Source: Anaerolineae bacterium
Lineage (GTDB): Bacteria; Chloroflexota; Anaerolineae; B4-G1; SLSP01
Direction of reading: 5' to 3'
DNA: 15,482 bases
NCBI GenBank assembly: GCA_016934645.1
Contig: JAFGSL010000548.1
Location: 1 to 15,482, forward strand
This document shows positions 7,007-13,812 of the stretch, one piece after another. A model generated the notes under the pieces. It made no database searches, was not told where the DNA came from, and saw only the letters and a program-made list of their open reading frames with translations. Each line of letters starts with the position of its first letter. The first letter of the stretch is position 1. The translations under genes and the position numbers were made by a program.

Positions 7007-8005
7007 GTGAACGTGAAGCTCACCGGTTCGGATCGGCCTGAAGACATCAAGCGTGTTGCACGGATTTTGGAAATTGTGCAGATCATTGCTGCTGCACCTC
7101 AACGTTATCTCCGCCGCGATCTAGCGACACGGTTTGAAGTGAGTGAGCGAATGATCCAAAAAGACCTGGAAGTGATCCGGCACGGATTGGTGCTCCCACT
7201 TGAACATAGCCCAGAAGGTTATTATTTCGAGCGGATGCCACGCTTGCCAGCTCTCCAGTACACCTTTTCAGAAGCATTGGCACTATTACTGGCCGTTCAG
7301 GCGGCACAGCGGATTTCCGGCATTGGGTCAGCGGAATTGGCCGCTGCCACTGCGCGGTTAGAGGCGCTTTTCCCGGCAGAGTTTGTGCCGTTGCTCCGAC
7401 AGCATGGTCAGCGACAGCTCCCCACAGTCCAAGGCGAACATCGCCGACAGATGCTCACGTTGCTCAACCGAGCGTTGGTGGAGGGGCGCAAGGTCAAGAT
7501 GATCTATGCCACACGCTCGCGGGGAGGGGAACATAGCGAGCGTGTGGTGCGACCTTACACACTTTATCCGTATGTGCGTTCCTGGCAATTGATCGCCTAC
7601 TGCGAGCGGCGGGACGAAGTGTTGATGTTCAAGGTGGATCGCATTCACTCAGCCACTTTGCTGGACGAGCCATACACGATTCCAGACGATTTTGACGTGG
7701 ATGCTTACATTGGTGATACGTGGGGGTTGTTGCGCGGCGAGGGTGGCGAGCCGGTGCAGGTGATGTTGCGCTTTGCGGCGGATGCGGGACAACGCGTGGC
7801 CGAGGAACGCTGGCACGCCAGCCAACAGGCGGAGGTCCAACCTGACGGCAGTGTGCTATTCCGGTTGCACATTGCAGTGACGCCGGAGTTCGTGAGTTGG
7901 GTGTTGTATTATGGGTGTCAGGTGGAGGTGCTGGCCCCGGAAAGTCTGCGAAAGCGGGTAGTTGAAGAACACCGGAAGGCGATGGAGGTGAACGAGATCT
8001 GTTGA
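7007..8005 (+). CDS. WYL-domain transcriptional regulator next to the CRISPR operon
   Basis: The protein has 332 residues from GTG 7007, chosen because AAGGAGGAG (6994-7002) sits just upstream; an open frame reaches back to 6914 without a ribosome-binding site. Residues 14-62 form a DeoR-type helix-turn-helix (RRDLATRFEVSERMIQKDLE). A WYL sensor domain follows at about 145-220, where the name motif reads WQL (193-195) in SWQLIAYCERRDEVLMFKVD with its conserved arginines. A WCX-like C-terminal extension covers about 248-325. WYL proteins bind nucleic-acid-type ligands, and several control CRISPR or other defence genes as repressors or activators. This gene lies 64 bp upstream of cas8 on the same strand, so local control of the cas genes and of itself is likely. 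The direction of control cannot be read from sequence. Confidence 0.93.
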   Translation: MNVKLTGSDRPEDIKRVARILEIVQIIAAAPQRYLRRDLATRFEVSERMIQKDLEVIRHGLVLPLEHSPEGYYFERMPRLPALQYTFSEALALLLAVQAAQRISGIGSAELAAATARLEALFPAEFVPLLRQHGQRQLPTVQGEHRRQMLTLLNRALVEGRKVKMIYATRSRGGEHSERVVRPYTLYPYVRSWQLIAYCERRDEVLMFKVDRIHSATLLDEPYTIPDDFDVDAYIGDTWGLLRGEGGEPVQVMLRFAADAGQRVAEERWHASQQAEVQPDGSVLFRLHIAVTPEFVSWVLYYGCQVEVLAPESLRKRVVEEHRKAMEVNEIC

Positions 8006-8069
8006 CACAATACGAAATGGCGATGTTCACGAATCAAGTGTAGAACGAATTTCAGGACGGGAGGTGTAA

Positions 8070-9530
8070 ATGCTGAAATACACAGGACATCCATTGGTTG
8101 ATGTGGGGATTGCTACGATTACGGCGTTTGCCGGGAAGCTGGATCCGGCGCTGTTGACGGAGGTGGATTTGGACAGTATTGCGGATTACATCGAACAAGA
8201 GTACGTCCGACAGCCGTTGATTTCCTTCTTGACTGTCGCTTTTCCCAATTCTGGTTTCACTCAGCCAGCCTACAACAAACAACCGGAAAAACGACAGGTT
8301 TACGCAGAACGTGTATTGCGGGCCTATCGCGCTGAAACAGAGATGTTGGCAGAAAGGTGTGTCTTTACAGGTGAGCCGGCAGCGGCAGTACCTTTCGATG
8401 TAAAAGGAGAATTACAGTTAGGCCGTGCTTTTCGCCAACACATCCCCCTGCTGACTGGCGAGGGTTTCATCAACTTCCATCCTTATGGCGATGCCGGCGT
8501 GCCAGTTTCAGGGAAAGCGCTTCTAGCAATTCAGGCGTTTCCCCTCGGTTGTGCCAAGTGTGGTGGACGTTTATTGGCTGTACATTCCGACAATCCACAA
8601 CTTACGCAACACTTTGCGCGAGAGTTCTTGTTGGCAAATCGCCGAGCAGTACAACTGGCGCAGGAATCCGGAAGCCGTAAATTGCCGGAAACAAAATTCT
8701 CCCACCGCACTTTGCTGATTGATGTGTTGCTGAAAGCGCAGACCTTACAACATGAAGCACACGAGGACGAAACGCTCTTTTCACTCACAGCTTACCATTT
8801 GACTAACAGCGGACAAGGTGCAGATTTGTCTATTTATCATCTGCCGATGCAGACCGTTCGCTTTCTCCGTGAGATGTACTCGGCGCAGTATGCACATCAA
8901 TGGGAGCCTATTGTTCAGCGTGCTTGGGAGATAGCGCCCCAAGGCAAAAAAGACGCTGAGGCTTTCGAGCCACGCAAAAACTGGCTGTACGAAGATTTGT
9001 TTGAGTTGCCGCAAAATGCTACGCGCTTTATCCGGACCTATTTCTTACGCTTGGCGCTGCGCTATGCACAGGGCAAAACCGATCCGCGTGTGGGATATTC
9101 GTTACACGACGAGGCCAATCTGGTTTCGTGGTCTATCACCGATTGTTTTTTAAGGAGGATTATGAATATGGAAAAAGAACGAGTGGAACAGATTCGGCAG
9201 TTGGGCGACGCGCTAGCTGGCTATGTAGGTGGGCAAAATGACCGGCGCTTCTTCCGCGACTTTTTCACCACACAACGCTATGACCATCTCCGCAACGCTC
9301 TCATTAAAGCCAATTTAGCCCATGTACGGCGCGGGAATCCGCCTTTTATCACGCTTGATCCCTACATCGAGGTCTTTGAAGAAGGTGACGGAGTAGCACA
9401 AAACAACTGGCGTCTGGCACGTGACCTGGTATTGATTCGTATGGTCGAGCAGTTGTACCAGCAAGGGTGGTTCCAGAGCAATGTGGATGTGCTCTCCGAA
9501 ATACCCGAAGAAGTAACAGAAGAACCTTAA
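8070..9530 (+). CDS. cas8b1: Type I-B Cascade large subunit Cas8b1 (Cst1 family)
   Basis: This 486-residue protein is the large subunit of the crRNA-guided surveillance complex; such subunits recognise the PAM and help recruit Cas3. The start MLKYTGHPLVDVGIATITAF is typical of the Cst1 family. So are RCVFTGEPA (about 96-104), FRQHIPLLTGEGFINF (121-136) and PLGCAKCGGRLLAVHSDN (158-175). The family is known for two CxxC motifs. Here the second is intact (C161, C164) while the first is C97-x-x-T100, so a metal site would be incomplete or differently built. GGGAGGTG lies just before the ATG. The last ~120 codons carry their own ribosome-binding site and start codons (see the Cas11 entry). The gene heads the cas8-cas7-cas5-cas3-cas6 run, 32 bp before cas7. 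Confidence 0.93.
   Translation: MLKYTGHPLVDVGIATITAFAGKLDPALLTEVDLDSIADYIEQEYVRQPLISFLTVAFPNSGFTQPAYNKQPEKRQVYAERVLRAYRAETEMLAERCVFTGEPAAAVPFDVKGELQLGRAFRQHIPLLTGEGFINFHPYGDAGVPVSGKALLAIQAFPLGCAKCGGRLLAVHSDNPQLTQHFAREFLLANRRAVQLAQESGSRKLPETKFSHRTLLIDVLLKAQTLQHEAHEDETLFSLTAYHLTNSGQGADLSIYHLPMQTVRFLREMYSAQYAHQWEPIVQRAWEIAPQGKKDAEAFEPRKNWLYEDLFELPQNATRFIRTYFLRLALRYAQGKTDPRVGYSLHDEANLVSWSITDCFLRRIMNMEKERVEQIRQLGDALAGYVGGQNDRRFFRDFFTTQRYDHLRNALIKANLAHVRRGNPPFITLDPYIEVFEEGDGVAQNNWRLARDLVLIRMVEQLYQQGWFQSNVDVLSEIPEEVTEEP
9162..9530 (+). CDS. cas11: Predicted small subunit Cas11, translated from inside cas8
   Basis: In the cas8 frame, AAGGAGG at 9152-9158 precedes ATG 9162 (M365, 3 nt away) and ATG 9168 (M367, 9 nt away, the better spacing). 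The products would have 122 or 120 residues and be mostly alpha-helical in character (MEKERVEQIRQLGDALAGYV...), as expected for Cas11. Independent translation of the small subunit from within the large-subunit gene is established for types I-B, I-C and I-D, and other type I-B systems lacking a separate cas11 use it. The ribosome-binding site is encoded by a tandem AGG AGG arginine pair, whereas most arginines in this gene use CGN codons. That suggests selection for the signal. No separate cas11 gene exists in the operon. Expression itself is not proven. Confidence 0.72.
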   Translation: MNMEKERVEQIRQLGDALAGYVGGQNDRRFFRDFFTTQRYDHLRNALIKANLAHVRRGNPPFITLDPYIEVFEEGDGVAQNNWRLARDLVLIRMVEQLYQQGWFQSNVDVLSEIPEEVTEEP

Positions 9531-9562
9531 TTCACATCACAAAGATTCAGGAGGATTAGATC

Positions 9563-10645
9563 ATGGCTTTCATAACCGGTTTGTTGTTGATTGACGCACC
9601 TGCTTCGGCATTGAACAATCTGGGCAGTATCCCCGGCGCACGCACGGATAACACCGTTGGCGTCAAGGTCATTCGTGCGAAGGATGGCGCATATCCCTAT
9701 GTCTCGGCGCAAGCGTTCCGCTATTGGCTACGCGCCACTCTGGAAAACGGCGTGTGGGACTGGCAGAAAGCCCCTATCTATCGAGAGAAAAAGGTGGCTT
9801 ACACAGACGCCAACCCTATTCTGTATTGGGATGATGATCTTTTGGGCTACATGCGCGCCCCTTCCAAAAAAACTGATGCTGTTGAAGCACGCGCAGCGGA
9901 TGACTCCCGCGCGGCGGAAACACCCACTACAGATACGATTACTCGTGTCTCGCCTTTTCGTGTAAGCACGCTGGTTTCCATTGCGCCAACCTCCCCAACC
10001 GAAGATTTCGGCGTGATGTCCAGGCACGAAGGCGATCCCGTACCCCATGAGCATCAATTCTACCGCACTACACTCAAGGGGCTGTATTCACTTGACCTGC
10101 ACGCCTGTGGAACTTTCTCATACCGCCAGAAAACCGGCTTCCGCAATCTCGATGACACACGTATCGAACTGGCCCAAGAAAAGGGTCTGGAACACCTGGA
10201 AACAGAGAAATCTTACCGTTTGCCCCAGACGGAACGGCTGGCGCGCGTATGCGCGCTCTTTGAGGGGCTGGCGCATCTGGAAGGCGGTGCTAAACAAACG
10301 CTGCACTATACGGATGTGACCCCCGCGCTGGTCGTGTTGGCCGTTACCCGGGGAGGCAATCATATCTTCGGTCACGTGGTTGGCGCGACTGGACGAGGGT
10401 TGCCAGAGGTAAAGATCGACGCGCTGCGTGAAGCACTTACTGTCTTCCAGGATGATTTACTGTCGCCGGTCTATGTAGGTTGGACATCCGGTTATCTGGA
10501 CGATGAACACATCAAGTTAGCAGCCGCGTTGCAGGAGGGTGGCGTACTGGCCGAGTTTGCAGATAAAGTACACATTGCCCATCCGCGTGAGGTTTACCAG
10601 CAGCTCATTGAAGGCTTGCAAGCATACCCGGAGTGGTTGGACTAG
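9563..10645 (+). CDS. cas7: Type I-B Cascade backbone protein Cas7 (Cst2/DevR family)
   Basis: This 360-residue RAMP protein forms the helical filament that holds the crRNA spacer. The family signature is clear: FITGLLLIDAPASALNNLG (3-21), TVGVKVIR (31-38), YPYVSAQAFRYWLR (44-57), DDDLLGYM (90-97) and SPFRVSTLVS (130-139). The glycine-rich AVTRGGNHIFGHVVG stretch lies in the C-terminal third. A charged, low-complexity segment at about 100-128 is probably the exposed loop found at this point in Cst2 proteins. AGGAGG (9549-9554) lies 8 nt before the ATG. DevR of Myxococcus is a member of this family and sits in the same cas8-cas7-cas5 order. The length is normal and nothing appears broken. Confidence 0.96.
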   Translation: MAFITGLLLIDAPASALNNLGSIPGARTDNTVGVKVIRAKDGAYPYVSAQAFRYWLRATLENGVWDWQKAPIYREKKVAYTDANPILYWDDDLLGYMRAPSKKTDAVEARAADDSRAAETPTTDTITRVSPFRVSTLVSIAPTSPTEDFGVMSRHEGDPVPHEHQFYRTTLKGLYSLDLHACGTFSYRQKTGFRNLDDTRIELAQEKGLEHLETEKSYRLPQTERLARVCALFEGLAHLEGGAKQTLHYTDVTPALVVLAVTRGGNHIFGHVVGATGRGLPEVKIDALREALTVFQDDLLSPVYVGWTSGYLDDEHIKLAAALQEGGVLAEFADKVHIAHPREVYQQLIEGLQAYPEWLD

Positions 10646-10661
10646 CCAAAAGGAGGATGCG

Positions 10662-11405
10662 ATGCGCGTACTCAAAGTGGTAGCGGAGGGACTTACCACG
10701 TCCTTCCGTTACCCACACTTTATGCAACAAGTTCATCCCAGTTATCAGATGCCGCCGCCAGCTACGATCTACGGGCACATCGCCAGCGCTTTAGGCGAAT
10801 GGTTTGATCCAGAAGGTATACGGTTTGCCTATCAGTTTACCCATCAGGGCAGTGTGCAGGATATGGAGCACATCATTGTACTCAGTGCCGCAACCGGGAA
10901 ATTGCGGGATACGGATATTCCTAAAGTGCTGGAAGGCAACGTCAATCCATTCAAGCGTGAGTTGTTGTTTCGCCCCCGATTGACGCTGTACTTGAACCGA
11001 CCAGAATGGGCAGATGCCTTTCACAGCCCCCGTTATGCTGTTGTATTGGGGCGGTCACAGGATTTGTTCTCGTATACGCGCGTGGAAGTGCTAGAGCTGC
11101 AAACGGCGGAACGGGCTTACTTCGAACACACTTTGTTGCCGCACCGTATGGCGACACAGGTGGGACGTGGCGTGACCGTGTTGATGCCGCGTTTCCTGGA
11201 TTACGAACACAAGCGTGCCCCAACCTTTAGCCGTTATGTTGTCTTACAAGAACGAGTTCTGAGCAACAACTTCTATACCTTTGGTGCGTCCAAGACTGCA
11301 ACGTATTACATTGATCCTACTACACCAACTTATGAGGATGCTCATTTAGGGCTGATGTTCCACAGTTTTACAGGAGATGACGGTGAGACCCTCATGCTGG
11401 CCTGA
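10662..11405 (+). CDS. cas5: Type I-B Cascade subunit Cas5 (Cas5t/DevS family)
   Basis: This 247-residue RAMP protein caps the 5' handle of the crRNA and contacts Cas8. The N-terminus MRVLKVVAEGLTTSFRYPHF followed by YQMPPPATIYGHIASALGEW (28-47) is characteristic of Cas5 of the Tneap/I-B type. AAGGAGG lies just before the start, and the ATG at 10662 is used rather than the out-of-frame ATG at 10657. An open frame extends upstream to 10539 inside cas7 and is ignored. It lies 16 bp after the cas7 stop, and its end overlaps the cas3 start by about 23 bp, which suggests translational coupling. The end of the protein looks intact. Confidence 0.95.
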   Translation: MRVLKVVAEGLTTSFRYPHFMQQVHPSYQMPPPATIYGHIASALGEWFDPEGIRFAYQFTHQGSVQDMEHIIVLSAATGKLRDTDIPKVLEGNVNPFKRELLFRPRLTLYLNRPEWADAFHSPRYAVVLGRSQDLFSYTRVEVLELQTAERAYFEHTLLPHRMATQVGRGVTVLMPRFLDYEHKRAPTFSRYVVLQERVLSNNFYTFGASKTATYYIDPTTPTYEDAHLGLMFHSFTGDDGETLMLA

Positions 11406-13734
11406 TGCAATGGAAGCTATGCTGTGGGCGAAAAGCGCCGAGCGAGGCGCCGACAATCGCCCAGAAAGCCTGGCGCAACATACCTGGGACGTGCTGCAAC
11501 GCTTGGCCGAGTTCATTGCTCTGCGTCCTGGCCTGCCACAGACGTTGGCTATGCCACGTCTGTGGCAGGCGCTTTTCTGGGCGGCATTTTTGCATGACTT
11601 TGGCAAGGCGGCCAACGGGTTCCAGGCGCGTCTACGAGGTGGGGAACGATGGCCGTACCGACACGAGGTGCTTTCACTGGCTTTTGTGGATTGGGTAGTG
11701 GCAGATTTCACGGCAGAAGAAATGGCTTGGGTGGTGGCTGCTATCGTCTCACATCACAAAGATGCAAACGATATTCAACGTCTCTACCCAGAACCGGAAG
11801 AGGGTGACGATGATTGGTTAGGAGAACTGCTTATTCAGATTGAGCCAGAGGCGCTAGAAGCGTTGTGGCGTTGGCTAAACACGTGCGCTGCGTCGTGGAT
11901 TGCCGCGTTGGAGCTGGACAAAGTTGGTGTGACTGCGCCGACCTTGCCAGACCTGACGCAAGCAACGATGCAGGTCCAGCGCCTGGGCGTTAAACAAATC
12001 CGGCATTGGCTCAAAGTCTACCGGCGCTTCGTGCGTCGACTCAGCGATAGCGCGCAACAACTCGAGATCGTGAGCGCATTGACGTTGCGGGGCTATCTCA
12101 TCAATGCGGATCACAGCGCCTCAGCGCACGCCGGGGCGCTGCCGCAAGTAAGTTTTGAAGCTGACGGAATCTTACAACACATGCGGGGCGCGCCTTATGC
12201 ACACCAGAATGACGCAGGCCAAACGCACGGTTCAGCTTTGTTGATTGCGCCGACCGGCAGCGGTAAAACGGAAGCTGCACTGCTATGGGCGGTGCGGCAA
12301 GCTGGCGACGGGAAACAACTCCCGCGCCTGTTCTACACATTGCCTTATCAAGCCAGTATGAACGCGATGCGCCTGCGTCTTGAGCAAACCTTTCCTGACA
12401 AAGTAGGGTTGCAGCACGGACGCAGCTTGCTCTCACTCTATCGTATGTTGTTGGAGCAGGAGGATTACACACCTCAAACAGCGGCCTGGCAGTCGAAGTG
12501 GGCGCGCAATCTGGCCGAGTTGAACTATCCTCCGATCAGAGTTTTCAGCCCCTATCAAATGCTCAAGGGGATGTATCGTCTCAAAGGTTATGAAGCCTTG
12601 CTCACAGATTATCACGGCGCGGCGTTTATCTTCGACGAGATCCACGCTTACGAAGTGAAACGGCTCGCTATGATCCTCAAGACTATAGGATATCTATCCG
12701 AGTACTTCAATGCCCGTTTCTTCGTTATGTCAGCGACATTTCCCACGCTGGTCAAAACCTGGCTGCGAGAGGCACTAGGAGCACCGGCCGAAATTGCCGC
12801 CGCCACTGACCTCTTTGCTGCTTTCTGCCGGCACCGATTAGTTTTGTTGAACGGTGAAATTACCGATGCTGATGCAGTGAGTCGTATCTGCCAGGATGCG
12901 CTTGGCGGAAAATCGGTGTTAGTTATCTGCAATCTTGTGGATCGCGCTCAAGCTGTCTATCGAGAACTCCATACACGTCTGAAACCTGCGGGTATTCCGG
13001 TGGAATTGCTGCACGGACGTTTCAATATGCGCGACCGTTCCGAAAAAGAGCGTTTGGTGCGCGACGCGACCGGCTCAACGAGCACCGACAGACATCCGAT
13101 AGTTTTGGTGGCAACTCAAGTCGTGGAAGTGAGTCTGGACATCGATATCGACACGCTCTATACCGATCCGGCGCCGCTCGAAGCGCTCGTGCAACGCTTT
13201 GGACGAATCAATCGACGACGGAAACAGGCCGACATGGCGCCAGTTCACGTTTACCGCCAACCATCGGATGGACAAGTCATCTACGATGCAATGTTAGTGC
13301 AGCGAACATTGGCTATCCTGGAACGCGAAAATGGGCATGCGATTGACGAAGCGGCCATCGGAAACTGGCTGGATGAAATCTATAGCGGAGAAGTGGCGCA
13401 ACAATGGCAAAGTCAGTATCGCCGCACCGCGAGTGAGTTTGAGGCAACGTGTATTCAAGCTATGCAACCGTTTGCTTCAGATCAGCGATTGGAAGAGGAG
13501 TTCTATAAAGCCTTCGACAGTGTCGAAATACTACCAGAGTGTTTGGTAGGAGCTTATCAGCAAGTGCGTGAAGAACAACCGATTTTGGCCGGGGAATTGT
13601 TGGTTTCAATCAGTTGGCGACGTTACTATGCCTTAAAAAGCAAACAACAATTGCAACCTAAAACTGATGATTTGCCGCCTATCGTCAGCGCAGGTTACAA
13701 CGCGGAGATGGGATTGGTCTTTGAGAACCGCTGA
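11383..13734 (+). CDS. cas3: CRISPR-associated helicase-nuclease Cas3
   Basis: Cas3 is the effector that Cascade recruits to unwind and degrade the non-target strand. The fused HD nuclease and superfamily 2 helicase are both visible (numbering from ATG 11377). HD residues are H35, H73-D74 in FLHDFGK, H96 and H126-H127 in VSHHK. Helicase motifs are APTGSGKT (291-298), DEIH (420-423), SAT (452-454), VATQVVEVSLDID (578-590) and QRFGRINR (606-613). I prefer GTG 11383, because AGGAG (11372-11376) is 6 nt before it but directly abuts ATG 11377; the protein then has 783 residues. The gene starts within the last codons of cas5. All catalytic motifs look intact, so the enzyme should be active. A strong hairpin with a following T-run lies in its first 200 bp. 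Confidence 0.97.
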   Translation: MRPSCWPDAMEAMLWAKSAERGADNRPESLAQHTWDVLQRLAEFIALRPGLPQTLAMPRLWQALFWAAFLHDFGKAANGFQARLRGGERWPYRHEVLSLAFVDWVVADFTAEEMAWVVAAIVSHHKDANDIQRLYPEPEEGDDDWLGELLIQIEPEALEALWRWLNTCAASWIAALELDKVGVTAPTLPDLTQATMQVQRLGVKQIRHWLKVYRRFVRRLSDSAQQLEIVSALTLRGYLINADHSASAHAGALPQVSFEADGILQHMRGAPYAHQNDAGQTHGSALLIAPTGSGKTEAALLWAVRQAGDGKQLPRLFYTLPYQASMNAMRLRLEQTFPDKVGLQHGRSLLSLYRMLLEQEDYTPQTAAWQSKWARNLAELNYPPIRVFSPYQMLKGMYRLKGYEALLTDYHGAAFIFDEIHAYEVKRLAMILKTIGYLSEYFNARFFVMSATFPTLVKTWLREALGAPAEIAAATDLFAAFCRHRLVLLNGEITDADAVSRICQDALGGKSVLVICNLVDRAQAVYRELHTRLKPAGIPVELLHGRFNMRDRSEKERLVRDATGSTSTDRHPIVLVATQVVEVSLDIDIDTLYTDPAPLEALVQRFGRINRRRKQADMAPVHVYRQPSDGQVIYDAMLVQRTLAILERENGHAIDEAAIGNWLDEIYSGEVAQQWQSQYRRTASEFEATCIQAMQPFASDQRLEEEFYKAFDSVEILPECLVGAYQQVREEQPILAGELLVSISWRRYYALKSKQQLQPKTDDLPPIVSAGYNAEMGLVFENR
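11531..11570 (+). repeat. Perfect 15-bp hairpin inside cas3, terminator-like
   Basis: GCCTGCCACAGACGT (11531-11545) is perfectly complementary to ACGTCTGTGGCAGGC (11556-11570) around a 10-nt loop. The loop itself can add three pairs (GGC/GCC) with a one-base bulge. GCTTTTCTGG follows at once, giving a GC-rich stem plus a short T-run. It encodes residues at about 52-65 of Cas3, between H35 and the HD pair, without disturbing the frame. It could reduce elongation into cas3 or be a small palindromic insertion. Confidence 0.8.
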
Positions 13735-13756
13735 ATGAAGACTGTTACGCAAAATC

Positions 13757-13781
13757 GGGCGCGGCCTGGTGCGTCGCGCCC
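13757..13781 (+). other. GC-rich stem-loop between cas3 and cas6
   Basis: GGGCGCG (13757-13763) pairs with CGCGCCC (13775-13781) around an 11-nt loop, in the 78-bp gap between the cas3 stop and the cas6 start. ACATTTCGTTT follows, so it resembles a weak terminator or an mRNA processing/stability element that could lower cas6 relative to the upstream genes. Confidence 0.45.
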
Positions 13782-13812
13782 ACATTTCGTTTCGATCCGA
13801 CAGGAGGATACT

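Noticed and set aside
9162..9170. Frame break or gene fusion at the internal SD in cas8
   Set aside because: The cas8 frame is continuous across the site and the length is normal for the family; internal initiation explains the signal better.
13735..13812. Cas6 starting at the ATG right after the cas3 stop (26 more residues)
   Set aside because: There is no ribosome-binding site before it, the extra residues do not resemble a Cas6 start, and they cover the intergenic stem-loop. ATG 13813 has a strong AGGAGG.
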